From Gryganskiella cystojenkinii (taxonomy: Eukaryota > Mortierellomycota > Mortierellomycetes > Mortierellales > Mortierellaceae), in the NCBI GenBank assembly GCA_015852425.1, contig JAAAIG010000062.1, positions 16,374 through 80,373 of the forward strand: 64,000 bases of DNA, in the 5' to 3' direction. The translations under genes were made by a program, and so were the position numbers. Positions 1 through 13,559 of this stretch are shown here, piece after piece; the first letter of the stretch is position 1, and each line of letters starts with the position of its first letter. The notes below the pieces were generated by a model. It was given only the letters and a program-made list of their open reading frames with translations. It searched no databases and was not told the origin of the DNA.

Positions 1-2871
1 CTTGTTGCTCCGGTTACTCGCAGTGCTGCTTCCAAATGACCTTTGTAGCGATGTCGCGCCCCTCAATCGAGACGTAAAAGAAAAGGGTCTCTTCTCCTCG
101 TCTTGTTCGCCTCCTTCTTCATCCTCTGATTTATTCTTGTTCAAGGAACTGGCCATGGAGAGAAGACCTGAGGCGCCGACCCATTCCCAGACACGATGCA
201 TCTCTCCACGAACTTCCTGTGTGCTCACTCGGACATTGGCGTTTTGATCCACAATCATCGAGACCTTGTCCCAGAGTTCCTGTCTTCTCAAGGCTGAATG
301 GATCCCGGATAAGAGGGCGTCTCGCAAGTGGATCTGGGGAATATAAAGCTCCTCGTACAGGACCGGGTCCAGATAGTAAAAACGAGCTTGTTCCGATAAC
401 TTTTCCAGAATATGTTTGACAAGTCCGTTGATGATCTTGCGTTCCTCCCGTCGTTGAATTATGTGGCGTCGAAGGAGTAAGCCTGCTGTAACTAAAATCG
501 AGGACACTAAAAAATCATTGACGGTAAAACGAGAGAGAAATGGTTTTTGTTAGTTTTAATATCATTGAAACGATGCGGAGCGAATTGTTTAAAAAATGAT
601 GTCTCGCTTACCGATAAGAGGCACTTGATACTGGATGAGCCAACCGAGCACTGCCTGTCGAACGCGACAAGCCAACGGGCGGGCTGGCCGTAGCGATCGA
701 AGGTAGGTCTCGCCAATCCCTTGCTCCTCTACAATCGTCGTCGTCCTCTTTCGCAACTCTTGCAATGCCAACTCCCAATATTGCTCAAAGTCTTTTTGGT
801 TGATACTCGACTGAACATTGGATGTATCAAATATAATGGGGGGTACATTAATATGTTAAAGCAAAAATACTTTTTTTTTGATGACCGAACTTGGCGGTAA
901 AAAAAAAAAAAAAAACTGTCCAAGCACCTACATCTTTCATAGATTCAATGATCTTCTTCAATTCCTCCATCGGTATCCGTTTCTGAGCCAACATCTCGGC
1001 CGATGAGGGTTGTTGGCTATATGTTGCACATTCGACTTTGCCTGCTTGCTCACGGAGAATCAACTCGGTTGCGTCCGCCACCTGCAGGGATTGATACTCG
1101 CGCGCCTTGTCTAGAACGCAGATCTGAGGGATTGGCAGCATGTTGTTGAAGCTGAAGGGATGTGGCCTTAGAAGGTATTCCTTTGGACAAATAGGATCTT
1201 CCTTGGGTGAACGGCAGGTTGCATGGTCAGGACAAGGCATGCATACTGGGTATAGTTTGTCCATAATTTGCTCCACTAGAAGCACAGCGCAGGAAATGGA
1301 GTAGATATTAAGAAAACTACCCTTCTGGAACACAATATTCCATATAATCCCTTTTTTTTTTTTACCTCTCGTGAGATTGGTCGGGAGCGGGAGTTCGTTC
1401 GGTTGACAATAACCTACATCGAATCGCGTCTGACAGTACCAGAGTCCATATGAGAGCATGCAGACGGACATCAGGAGCCATAGAGGACCCAACTGCGAGG
1501 GATGTTGCCGCTCATTCTTTCTTGTCGATCCAAATCCATGTCCATGTCCATGCCGGGATCGATAACTATCAACCCCCAGAGGTCTTGACGGGAGCAAAGA
1601 AAGATTCTCCATCGCCATCCTCTTGGTCTTTGCCAGCAGTGGAGACGATTGAAATTGTCGCCTCTCGAGTTCCTCCTGATTCACATGAGGTGTGGTATAC
1701 TTGGGTGTCCTCATGTAGTTGGAAAATGGCGTATTGTGATCTCGGGGTGTGTTGAAGAACCGATCCGTTTCTGAAATGTTCTCGTCTTCGTCCTCGCCAT
1801 GGGCACGCGATTTCCGTCGACTTGATCTCCTGGGATTTGCAATTGAGGAGGATGTTGTGGATGAAGATCGAGAGGATTGACGTGATTTGGAGCGTCTCCG
1901 TCGCTCAGATTCGCTTCCACTCTGAAACGGGTTCTCGTCTGAAAAGTTGTCGTTCTTTTTCTTTTTAGTTTTCTTTTCCTCGGATTTCTATAAAGGCCAA
2001 CAAGGAGGGTGGTGGTCGTTTTAGTCCATGTTTCAAAAAAAAAAAAAAACTGCAGTTCGCCGAGAATGTCAAAATTGACCTTTAACCGGCTCTCACTCTC
2101 TGATTGACTTGCCTTTCGTCGTGAGTCTTTGGAAGTGCTGCTGCTTTCAGATTTACCCTTTGACGCGAGTCTCTTGGACGATCTCCCTCGAGACATATCC
2201 GAATCGCTTCCTGTAGCTGCGTCAACATCAAACAGCTATGCATGAGTCGGTAATGAAAGAGATGCATATAGTATTAAAATGTGAACGGAAACAGAGTCGA
2301 TCGCATAGAATTGCGTGCATTGGTTGGAGTGTGGTAACGTGTTAACAAAAAACCTTTTTTTTTTTGTTTTCTTTCTTACCGAATTTTGGATCGCGTCTGG
2401 GATAGCAGGTCGCTGTTTCGTCTTGCCGGCAGCCACTGTCTTGTGCTCTGGATCGGATAACATCGACGATGCTGATGATTTGGAGGTGATCCTTTGAGTT
2501 ACAGCGGATTCCAGGGGTTCTTTCGCAGACCTCTCGACCGGAGACAGAGTGCGGGGTTTACGCGCCAATTTCGACGATGAAGCAGCGGCAGACGTCGAAC
2601 CGGCTTGGATTGGTAACGATGGGATCTTGAATTGTTTTTCAAGGATAGAGTCGTTTCCCTTGGTGTGCTCGGCTTCCCAATCTGCTCTTAATTGGCGTGT
2701 GAGAGGTCGGATGTGTTGTTCAAATAGGGCGACGAGTTGAGATTTTTTCACGTATCCTGTGGGGGCTTTGAAGTTGTGGGTGATGAGGAGGTTACGGAGA
2801 CCATCCATGTCCATGGACCTTGGCTCAAAGTTTCGCTGCAGGTAGCGAGGCATGTCTCCTCCTGATGCCAT
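1..2871 (-). CDS. HEH1: HeH/LEM and MAN1-C domain inner nuclear membrane protein (Src1/Heh1-like), 3' end cut by the window edge
   Basis: Inner nuclear membrane protein of the Src1/Heh/MAN1 family, expected to tether chromatin and nuclear pores to the envelope. Six exons on the minus strand: 2871-2380, 2235-2080, 1987-1366, 1275-932, 810-612 and 506 to beyond base 1; phases agree at every join. Residues about 9-55 form the helix-extension-helix DNA-binding domain (YLQRNFEP...GYVKKSQLVALFEQHI). A basic Ser/Arg/Lys-rich linker follows. The first membrane helix lies near residues 383-401 (GPLWLLMSVCMLSYGLW), a Cys-rich lumenal segment comes next (CMPCPDHATC), and a second helix lies near 600-618. 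After that begins the winged-helix MSC domain (LYEELYIPQIHLRD...). At least 773 residues are present; the C-terminus lies outside. The introns carry long A or T runs. Divergent from PFS2 with 408 bp between start codons. The family call is firm; the HEH1 versus HEH2 choice is inferred. Confidence 0.88.
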
Positions 2872-3279
2872 CGCGATTGTATGCTGGTTCCTGCTATTAT
2901 TGAATAGTGTTTGTCCCTGATCGGTGTGGATGAGCGATGGAGTGGATGACGGTAAAAGTGGACGACTAAAAAAAGGCGACCGTCCAACTCCCGCTCTGTT
3001 CGACAGAAGTGGGCAAAGCGCGAAATTTGGAATCGAAAAAAATCGAATGACGTCACTTATTTTTTTTTGATCGTCGTCCATTTGATTTCGAGGGGGGTCT
3101 CTTTCTTTCGCCCTTTTACACGCGCATTCATTCATCCATCCATCCATCATCCATCAACATCACTCGGACAACAAAGGGACCAAAGGGACAGGGTCTAATT
3201 GAAGACGAACAACCAAAAAGCAGAATCAGGATCGGAAGAAAAGCTCTATTCATAACCGCACCACATCCATAATAACATC
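2872..3279. promoter_or_regulatory. Shared divergent promoter region of HEH1-like and PFS2
   Basis: The 408 bp between two divergent start codons must hold both promoters and 5' leaders. It is rich in A/T runs and contains a short CCAT/CATC repeat near 3130-3160. No clear TATA box was found. Confidence 0.5.
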
Positions 3280-5852
3280 ATGTCCACATACCCACGGAGA
3301 GAGTACACCCCTAGAGAAGGTGGTGGTGGTGGAGGAGGAGGAGGCGGCGGTGGCGGTGGATACGGATCCAGGACAGTCTTCGGTATAGTCTCGTTAGGCA
3401 CCCCTTATTCTTGACCGGAGGTCGAGATTATATTCTTTATATCTCACAGACACTAATCAGATTAACCCACCACGCGAATCTTCACTTCATTAGACGGAAA
3501 GCGCATGCGGAAATCGATCCAGAGAAGAACAGTCGACTATAACCACAGCATATCGAAATGGCTCCAAGTAAGCAATAATAAAGTCGATCCAAATTGTTAT
3601 TCAATGGATATTTTACCCGAACCTATTGCTGACATCCTCTGATCACTTCTTTATTTGAAAAAAAAAAAAAGTTGGCGCCTTTCGTAAAAAACAAACGCGA
3701 CCTCCCCTTTCTCCGGCCGGATCCAAACTTCATCATCGATGTAAGCAAGACAGGCTTTGTGGACAGTAATCGGTCCTGAATTGAAGGTCACGACAGGATT
3801 GGCCAGTTGAGGCGACTGAACGCAACGTTTTTCCTTTTCTTTATATCTATCTCGTAGATGCTGCCACCGTCTGCCTACGCCAACAATCCCATGAACGCAG
3901 TGACGACCAAATTTGTACATACCTCCACCAACAAGAACCGATGCCCCGTCAACGTCATTCGTGTAAGAATAGCTGGATCCTGGATGGACAATTAATAAGA
4001 CGTACACTATGCGGAAGACGCAAGAACTGACGGTTATATCTGTTTTTGTGATAGTGGACTCCTGAAGGAAGACGTCTCGTGACAGGATCCTCCAGTGGCG
4101 AATTCACTCTCTGGAACGGACTCACGTTCAACTTTGAGACCATCTTGCAAGCTCACGATACCGCAGTGCGTGCCATGAAATGGAGTCATAACGATAACTG
4201 GATGGTAACCGCGGATCACAACGGATTCATCAAGTACTGGCAGTCGAATATGAACCCACTCAAAGTATTCCAGGGACACAAGGAAGCGATTCGCGATTTA
4301 AGGTACGGGAAATGTCGCATTAGGATTTGTATACGCGTTGCATAACAAGGAATTCAGCAAGAAACCAAGTCAGGACATTAACGTTTATATATGTTATCGT
4401 TCATCAATAGTTTCTCCCCGAGTGATGCGCGATTCGCTACCTGCTCAGACGACGGCACGATCAAGATTTGGAATTTCAACGAAGGAATTGAGGAGCGGAC
4501 ACTGACAGGTATGGCGAACTCGAATTTGGACCAACTTCTTTGTCAACAGGAGGCCTCATGCAGAAAATCTGGGTCACTCATCGAGCATTCTCTTGTTTTC
4601 ATGGACGTTAGGTCACGGTTGGGATGTGAAATGCGTTGACTGGCATCCACAAAAGTCACTATTGGCATCGGGTAGTAAGGACAATCTCGTAAAGCTTTGG
4701 GACCCAAAGACAGGACGGACACTCACAACTCTGTAAGTTGTTTTTTCTTATTTGACTATTCTGGATCGATATGTCTATATATATGAACGTGACAGAGTAA
4801 AAGATGAAAGTCGTATTAACAAGACCTTGTTTTTGAATTTTGCATTTCTTAGGCACGGCCATAAAAACACGATTCTGGGGCTTCAATGGAACAAGAACGG
4901 AAATTGGCTTGCAACTGCAGCACGCGATCAGCTGGTCAAGATTTATGACATCCGTATGATGAAAGATCTGCAGACGTTCCGAGGACACAAGAAGGAAGTT
5001 TGTTCAGTCGCCTGGCACCCACAACACGAATCGCTTCTTGCTACTGGAGGCTCCGAGGGTTCGATCATGTTCTGGACCATGGGTCAGAATGAACCGGCTG
5101 GTGGCATGGAGAATGCACACGATTCTAATGTCTGGTCTCTGGATTGGCATCCTGTCGGTCATATCTTGGTCTCGGGATCGAACGATCATACGACGCGATT
5201 CTGGACCCGAAACCGTCCTGGCGAGTCGATGCAGGACAAGTTCAACGTGGGTATCCAAAAGGCGGCCGAGATGGGTCTGACGGACAGTGGCGCTGCACAG
5301 GATGATGATAACGATTATGTCCCCGGTCTGGGTCAGCACGGATCACATGGATTCAACCCTTCTGGAGGGTTCGATATGTCTCCTATGGGTGGCGGTGGTG
5401 GCGGTATCCCCGGTCTTGGTGGTGGACCAGGACCCGGAGGTCCGTCGATGGGATCGATCCCTAAGATGGACGGCGGAGCATTGCCCGGTCTAGGAATGGG
5501 CGGCCCCCCACCGCCTCATATGAACGGTATGGGTCAAGGACTGGCCAACGGTTTTGGAGGTGGAGGGATGCAGAGACCTCCTGGACAATTTGGCAACGGT
5601 GGTCCAGGTGCATATCAAGGAGGCGGTGGAGGAGGAAGACAGGGAGATTGGGGCGGTGGCGGTGGTGGTGGAGGAGATCGTCAAGGAGGACAGTTTGATG
5701 GCGGGCGTGGACGAGGTCGAGGCGGATTTCAAGACCGCCGCGGCGGTGGTCGTGGAGGATACCGAGGTGGTGGTGGCGGAGGCGGTGGTGGTTACAACAA
5801 CCGCGGAGGTGATAATAATGACGGTGGACGTGAGAGTCGCTGGAACAAGTAG
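3280..5852 (+). CDS. PFS2: Polyadenylation factor subunit Pfs2/WDR33
   Basis: WD40 scaffold subunit of the cleavage and polyadenylation factor, which recognises the AAUAAA signal of pre-mRNA in the nucleus. Eight exons: 3280-3382, 3494-3567, 3672-3740, 3858-3962, 4055-4302, 4411-4508, 4612-4732 and 4853-5852, giving 605 residues with every phase consistent. The hallmark N-terminal stretch [17 protein letters not shown] precedes seven WD repeats (about residues 85-395), with family-typical strings such as [25 protein letters not shown] and [13 protein letters not shown]. The last third is Gly/Pro-rich and ends in RGG-type repeats (from about residue 555), probably an RNA-binding tail. A short Gly tract also sits at the N-terminus (residues 14-27). 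Confidence 0.95.
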
Positions 5853-6409
5853 AAAAGATGTGCGTGTTTTACTTTTTGACGATACCTCTTTGTTGCAAGT
5901 GCAAATCACAACAAAAAAAACATTAAAGACCAAAAACGACCAATGTACCAACAGAGAAGAATCGGGTTGGTCAGTTTGAAGGGAAAGAATGAGTTTGAAA
6001 GAGAAGAATCAGGAGTGCAGTGCAGTGCAGTACAAAGAAGAAGGTATGAACACAACATGACAAAGCATAGGCGATAATGGTCAATGACAACGTAGTTGCC
6101 CGAAAATAAAAATAAAGATAGGAGGGGTAAAGAAGCAAAAAAGAAAAAGAAAAAAGTGAAAAGGAAGGGGTGCATTCGCACGCAGTCGGGTATGAGAAAA
6201 AAGAGTCGATCTGATCACATTTTTGATTTTTTTTTCTTTCGTCGACCATTCGCTTTCCCTCCGTGTTCGTTCTTCCTCTCCCTCTTTTTTTTTCTTCTCC
6301 CATATTCACGTCCTCTCTCTCTCTCTCTTTACCCACCGCTACTACTATTACTACTACGCATAATACCTAATCATAACAATAGTCCTTCTCCCTCTCTTTA
6401 ACCCGGTCC
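5853..6409. other. Intergenic: PFS2 3' region and leader of the ArfGAP gene
   Basis: 557 bp without a convincing gene. It contains a short TGCAG triplication near 6017-6030 and two abutting AATAAA motifs at 6105-6116, likely poly(A) signals. A T/C-rich leader with CT repeats (about 6270-6400) leads up to the next start codon. Confidence 0.5.
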
Positions 6410-9400
6410 ATGGCCACAACCACGTTCCCGTCTGCCATACCCATGGCTGACCCGGAAGGATGCAAGTTTAAAGACATGCTTTCAAAGAGAACTCAGGAAC
6501 AATGGGATACAATGCTGACCTTTTTTTTTTTTGTAACCTCTCTTACTTTGTTCATAATGCATGCATTCATTCATTCACTGAATCGACAGTCGCCATCACA
6601 AAGATCGCCATTCAGGACTCGGATACTTGTCCGGTGATCACCTCGAAGGGCTCACAAGACTTTGTCGTCATGACAACACAACGCTCACAAACACAGACAC
6701 TTCCTCAACAAACAACCTTGACTGCTGCTGCAGCAGAGTTCATGACAGACCCTGAGGATACGCCACCCCCACTCCACCAACCAGAGCCCGCTCTCGTCTC
6801 CAAAGCTTTGCCACTTCTTTTACTCCGGGTCAACGCGACAAAGGACGACGAGATACAATTTGAATTTACACTCCAGGGCAAAAGACTGGACTCGCTTTGG
6901 GCTCATGATCGACAGACTCAAAGAAGAAGCAGGAATGAAAGTAGTACCAGCACTACGAGTAGCACTGGCACTAGCACCAGCACCAGCACCAGCAGCAACG
7001 GTAATGAAATCGATCAGGAGCAACAGAACAAGAATGACGAAGACGAGGACGACCTTGTTTTTGTGGACAAGATGAATAAGAATCCGCGCAATGGTCACGA
7101 TGATCCACCAAAACAAGCAGCAAGAACAGGCATTGATGCGGCCGTGCAGAACGTGACCCCTCTTCAGCATGGTTCGAGCGTCTGTACAACAACAGCCCCT
7201 GAGGACGCTAACTCGAGCAACAACGCACCACCGTCAACAATCTACTTTGTCACGACACGATCAGAACAGGCCTTGAGGTCCTTGTTGCAAGGGGAATCGG
7301 AACGAAGGGGTGAATTCTTTGAAAAGCAGGTAAGGGACTTATATCTCTTGACTTGTACCTGTCTACATTTTTTTTTGTTTTGCGATCGAAGAAAGGAGGG
7401 AGATTGTGGGGTAAACAATCCGAGCGAGATCGTGTTTCGGACGGCAGTAAGAGAGGGATATCCGCTTAGAAAAAAAGCGGTTGGCGCCACTTATTTGCTT
7501 GCTTACTCACTCACTCACTCTCGTAACCAATGTTTGGGAACCGTTCTTTGAACAACTGAACCAAAATAGATCCAGGACAAATCAATATCGCCCATCAAAA
7601 TCCAGTTGTTAGTTCCCCCTCCTTTCCCTCTCCAACATGACCCTCAATTAGTCAACGAACGACTCCCCAGCTACACGTTCACCTGGAACTGGAATCAACA
7701 AGAGCGAGGCCGCACCGAGGGATACAAGGCTGTCTTTGCGGTGAGTTACTCCTTTGTTCCCTCATTCATTCTTTTTCTGAACTCTTTATCGACTTGCCTA
7801 GCACTCTTCGAGACCCAATCTCTGACCTGCATTTTATTTTTTCTTCGTTCTCTGTTATCTCATCCTTCGCATTCTACTCAGTTTTTAAGCAAAGACTTGT
7901 CAACTGGAAGGCCTGTTGTACTTGCTCAATTTTCTCTCTGGATCGACAGTAGGTGTCTTCCCTGTGTTTCACATCAGGTGGGTTGGACAATGACATTTTA
8001 TCGAGATGGCTCACGTAAGCTCTTGTGATCTATAGAATCCACGCCATCCAGTTTTCTTCAACGTCCTGCACGACCTCCTAGACCAGCCCACCCTCCTTCA
8101 ACCTCGCTAATGCCAGCCTCATCCAAGAATCCAAGGCACTGGAGACGGAGTTCAACACCAGAGAAGAACGTTGCCCGTCTACCGTCCTTTTGGAGCAAAC
8201 TTCCTTCTCTGACCAACAACAGCAGCAACAACTCACTACCTAGTTTGCAAGACGTAGTCCTGAAACAAGCACCAGACACGAGTATTTCCATGGGAACAGT
8301 AGAGAGACTTGATACAGCCTCGATGTCAACATCTATACAACTCGCCAATGACACCGAGGACGGTCCACTCTTTAGAGCCACTGTGGTCGAGTGCGAGAAT
8401 CACATTCGGAATATGAAGGTTGTGGTGAAACAAGTTCAAAAAGCGACTCAGACTCTCTTGGAATCTCGACGCGCCTGGGTATTGGCTGAACAAGCTTTTG
8501 CCAAGGAGATGGCTGGACTCAAAGTCGCGGAACCCTTGCTCGACAACTACCTTCGACCAATGACTCAGAACATTGGCGAACTCTCCGAGTTGCTCTCTCA
8601 ACAGACCCGTGACCTGTTTGTTCAGCCGTTTTCCACTTACTGGCTCGATATCAAGGCGGCCGAGATCCAACGGAAACAGTTCGAGGACGAAAGCAAAGAT
8701 TACTACAACTTTCTTTCGAAATACATGGCGATGAAACAGGAAAACGTACAAAAAAAAATCGATGCAGATCAGAAATACGAACAAAAACGACGGCACTTTG
8801 AGATCAAGCGGATGGAATATTGGATGTTTTTAACAGAAATGAGAGCGGGTGCTAGTAAGGATGAGTGGCTCGCATCTCATTTAGCCAACTACCTCGATAA
8901 GCATTGCCAGTACTTGACAGATCTCGGCACGGTCTCGCGCGAGATGCGGCCGGCTTTGACCTCCGCCACTTCACTCCAGGATGAGCGTCGGGAAAAAAAG
9001 GTTCGAAAGCGTCACTCAAATTCGAGTTTATTGAACGGTGGTGAAGGAAGTCCGCTAACGGAAACGTTGGTTGGGTCATCGGAAGAGTTTTCAGGCATAA
9101 CTTCGATCTTGAACACCTTTGGAGACCAGAATGGGCAACAGCGGCGATACCGTAGTCCGAGCCAGGAAGCACGAGTACCGCGGGCCAGAGTTCTTACAGG
9201 TCCGAGCGAGATGCCTGGACGATATCCACCGCCTATGCTAAACAGTAACACAAGCGCACCCAGTGTCACGGGGTTCCGCGATCTAGAGCATCAGGATATC
9301 GAAGCCGGCATCGCTCTCGGTCGCCGTAAGGAAGGTTTCCTTTTCGCCACAAGTAGACCCAACTCTCATAACGCCACCGTTCTCGATAAACCCAACATCA

Positions 9401-12400
9401 ATTGGCACAAGTACTGGTGCGTGCTCTCAGAGGGTCAACTCCACGAGTATTCGCATTGGAAGAAAGGTGTGACTCAACCTCACAACGAGCCCATTAACCT
9501 TCGCATTGCAACCGTACGACCCTGCCGGAATCAGGACCGTCGATTCTGTTTCGAGGTGATCACCCCCAGATTCCGCCGAGTGTACCAGGCCACTTCTGTC
9601 GAGGACATGAACTCTTGGATCAGTGTCATCTCCAATGCAATCCACGGCATGCTCAATGGTACAAGCAGCTGCAGGAATCTCAATCTTCAATATACCACTC
9701 ATCAAGGGATGACCCGGTCTTCTGGAGAGAATACTCCTCCTGAGGGTAAAGGCATGTTGGCCGGACTCGGTGGTATGGCTCGAACTAGTATGGAACAGGT
9801 TCTCAATGCGACCTCGTTGCCGACCTCACTTCAGACGCGTGTCCAGCCTGGCCAGGCCGTGGGCAAGAAACGTGGTGGAAGTGCAGCCGATGGACTCAAT
9901 GAGCTTGGGCAAATTATGCTCCCCAAGGCCTGGCAGTCTTTGACACCCGACGAAATGCCAAGTATGGATCAACTTGGAGTTCAGCTCTTGCAGCTTATGC
10001 GCGAATCTCATGAGGCCAACACCGTCTGCGCAGACTGTGGGGCTAGAAACCCAGACTGGTGTGTTATAAATCTTGGAATTCTCGTCTGCATTGGTAAGTT
10101 TTTAAGACACTATTATTCCACTACACTATTACTGTATTATACTGATACTGGCGCTATTATTCGGCGAACTTTGACGCTCACACACCGCAATTGTTCGTCC
10201 GCTCGCGTACATAGAGTGCTCTGGTATCCACAGAAGTCTCGGTACCCACATATCCAAGGTCCGATCCTTCAACCTGGATACAACTTCCTATACCCGGGAT
10301 CTCTTTGACTTCATCCGCTCTGTCGGTAACGACATCTCGAACAAAATTTGGGAAGCACGGCTTTTCACAGAACAATCATCAGCATCGCTCAAGGATCTTA
10401 TTTACTTCCAGAAACCGATCATGAACGATTCTCGGGAACACAAGGTTGCCTTTATTCGCAAGAAATACGTTGATCGCGCCTTTGTCGCTACTTGGGATGG
10501 CCCTGCCATCGCAACAAGTGCGCTTTTCAGAGCCGTCGAGGAGAATGATGTGGCGGCCGCTATCAAAGCTTATGCCGCTGGTGCGAATCTTAATGCAGCT
10601 CAAAAGGCCAATAAGGATGCGGATTCTGGACCGTTCTTTGAGGAACAGCTGGTAGAATCTGCTGCAGCAAGCTCGGACGCGCCACCACCACTTCCGCCAA
10701 GACAAGTAGATGATACTTTTGGACTGGGTATGATTCCAAAGGTCACAGAGTCCCCGATCTTGAGCGATGGCGTCCTTTGGAAAACGGCCATCAGTGGTGC
10801 TAGTGTGGAGGACACCAACGAGTCCGATACAGGGTCGTCACGGTTCTCAAGATCAACATCAGAGTCGATGTCTGCAGATCAGAAAATGGAGCATGTAATT
10901 GAGCCACGACCAAGGGATCGACCGCAAGGAAGCACCTGGGAGGTTGTCCCTAGACCCACTCTGACGGGTCGACCTATCTCCTCTGTCATGGTCATGCAAA
11001 CGTCTCCACTACTGATGGCTCTTCGTCAAGGAACCCCTTTCAGTCAAGACGAGACTTTCGAGGTCTATCCGATGGCCGAGTTTTTGATCCAGAATGGTGC
11101 CGCTAGTAATATGAGCGTACAAGTCAAAGTGTTGGAAAATATTGGATCGTCTAGCAACAGAGGCACAGCCACGTCTTCGTCCTCGCTTCCAACTCGATCA
11201 CCGCCCGGACGAGGAGGAAATCTGGTCGTGCCGGAGGGGATCATTGAACAAGACGTGCCTCTCGCGGCATCCACTTCGACTTCGATTGTGTCACGCCTCT
11301 CAGAAAGCACCGCGCCGACAAGTTTCGCCTCAGGCTACTCGATGAGCACATCCACGAGCTTTGATATAAACGACGGCGGCGATGAGGATGTGGTCAGAAA
11401 CCGAAGGAGTGTTGGGCAAGTCCTTGAGATGCGTGGCGAATCAGGTGCAAGCGCAATGGAGTATTTGCGATTCAAGGCTATGGCAAGAGGAGAAGTCGTC
11501 CGTGCCCCTTCGCCCTCGCCCTCCCCAACGCCTCCGACCGCCGCCGAAGCCATTGGACCTCTGGGATCAGGAGCTGCTATGACAGAGTATAGTCTCTCCA
11601 ACCATGGTAAAAGCAACGCTGCAGTGTCGAGTTTCAACAGCTCTTATTTGACTCTAACGCCCCGATTTCAGCCGGGGCGTGCTTCTGTTCTACCCTCGGC
11701 TTCAGCGCCAGTCTCTTTGGCCCCATCACCGACTCTGTCAGGAATGGCGACTGGTGCGTTTTCGAGTCCCACGCAGAGTCTCTTTGGTGCTACTTCGACC
11801 GCACCGAGGTATCCGACCACCGTTCAAGAACAGGATTACTCGACCTTGTTTCAAAAACGGCGCGAGAGTGATAGTGGACTAGGGTCGGTCTTATTCTCGG
11901 CAAGGAGGCGTGAGACGGACAAGGACAGAATTGCAGCCAAGGCCAAGGCAAGAATGTCCGGTGATTTTTCATTGTTGCAACCAGTCTCAATCTTCTCTTC
12001 ATTTTCGTCTCCACGAGTGGACCGGGATCGAGATCATGACCAGCATTCACATCATCCGCATCAGCAGGATGCACAGGGTATCGACCGAGCCATCTCACCC
12101 CCACTGCCTCTGTCCCAATCCTCCACACTCTCTGGTGACGCCATATCGAGTCCAGATATTCCATCATCATCGGACCAACAAGGCACAACGACTACACCAA
12201 GTCGAGCTCAAAAAGTCCGTAACAGTTTCACTAAAAGTTTGCGATTATCGGCCGCGTACCTCAAGAACAACATGTCGCTGAGAGATGATCACCACAAGGA
12301 CTATCCTCATTCTAGTGCTGCAACCGCATCATCGAATGTTCTGGCGACGGGATCCACAACGATGCCAACAAAACATGGACGGATTTCGGCGACCTCGTCT

Positions 12401-12658
12401 CAGTTGGATTTTGAACCGGTCGAGGTCGAGACCGAGGATGGAGGTGGAGAGGAACTGACCATGGAAGAGTTGTTGAGACAACAGGATCAGCAACTTCAGC
12501 AACAACGTGTGGCATGGGACCGAGCCTACTCTCCTACCTCGGGCGGTGGTCGAGGTGGTGGTGCTGGAGGAGGGGTCTCTGGCGCTTCAAGGACTTCACT
12601 GTCATCAATATCGCTTTCACTCTCGGCGCCCACCTTGGTGACGGCCACACGTCCTTAA
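6410..12658 (+). CDS. BAR-PH-ArfGAP-ankyrin protein (ACAP/Csx2-like Arf GTPase-activating protein)
   Basis: Predicted GAP for Arf GTPases that senses membrane curvature in vesicle traffic. Exons: 6410-6532 (uncertain), about 6604-7329, 7570-7740, 7882-8014, 8036-10093 and 10215-12658, about 1,880 residues; the last four joins are phase-consistent. The N-terminal 380 residues are unrecognised and polar. A BAR domain follows (about 490-710, e.g. TLLESRRAWVLAEQAFAK), then a PH domain (about 813-923, WHKYWCVLSEGQLHEY). The ArfGAP zinc finger CADC-x16-CIEC carries the arginine finger in GIHRSLGTHISKVRS. The start of ankyrin repeats follows (ALFRAVEENDVAAAIKAY), then a Ser-rich tail of about 600 residues. 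The intron at 10094-10214 splits the finger just before CSGIH. The first exon ends in a run of 12 T; donors and acceptors there (6590, 6604 or 6616) cannot be settled, and a homopolymer error is possible. Confidence 0.85.
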
Positions 12659-13559
12659 AAGAATTAAAAACATAATATTCGTCCTTTTCAGACAAAACTG
12701 AACTGAATATAACCACATTCTGGTAGCCCTATCGCATCAATTGTTGTTCAGATTAGCACAAGGTTGTACACGTACCTCAATCGTTGTCAAATGTTCACCG
12801 GCACTTTCTCTTTTTTTTTTTTTTTTGGCTTGTTTGCTCACAAAAAATATAAGAAATACCACGGACCAAGTACATACACATAAACCGTGCAAGCGTGGGC
12901 CATCGTATCAATGTCCGAGGCATGTGGGATGGTTGGACTAGTCTACAGAAGATTGCAACACGCGAAAAGTACTGGCAGGTCGTGGTTACTGGGCAGGATG
13001 GCAATCAGTTGTTAGCCGTTATCAAACGACAAAAACACCCCTCTCTGATCTTTTTTTAATTTCTTTCTATTATGGTGATTGATTGTCCAGCTTGTTCCCC
13101 GAAGAAGAGGAGAATGTTGCACATGCCAAATACACTTTCCTTTTTTTTTCGTTGCGAGAGCCGTTATCTGTCATTGGGGTGCACAAAAGAATACGATAAA
13201 TTGCATATGCTCGTTGAGAAAGCAGGAGCAGTGGTTGTTGTGTCCGTTGTTTGTGGGCGGATTGTGTGCTTTGCGGGAAGCAAAGTCTGTTGAGAAGAAG
13301 AGAAGGAGGGAACGAAGCAAAAGAAAAAAAATATGGTGTGTAACAAGCGAGAAACAGAGAGAGAGCTCCTTCCATGTGAGTGTCCGTGGGGTCCAGAGCA
13401 TAATTCGGGTGCCGAAGAAGAACACACGGACTCTCCTCTCGTTCGAGAACGATAAATTTTTCCCTGCTCTCTTTCATCCTCAATCATCCTTTGTTCTCCA
13501 CATTCATTCCTATTCCATCTTCATTGCCGCCCCACGCGCACCCATATACACTCGACACA
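12659..13559. other. Intergenic between ArfGAP gene and monoacylglycerol lipase
   Basis: About 900 bp without a supported gene. It holds the ArfGAP 3' UTR, several T runs (for example near 12812-12826 and 13138-13148) and a pyrimidine-rich leader upstream of the lipase ATG. No TATA box is obvious. Confidence 0.5.

Noticed and set aside
5490..5979. Long frames on both strands over the Gly-rich PFS2 tail
   Set aside because: They arise from GGT/GGA repeats and have Val/Thr repeat composition without family signature.
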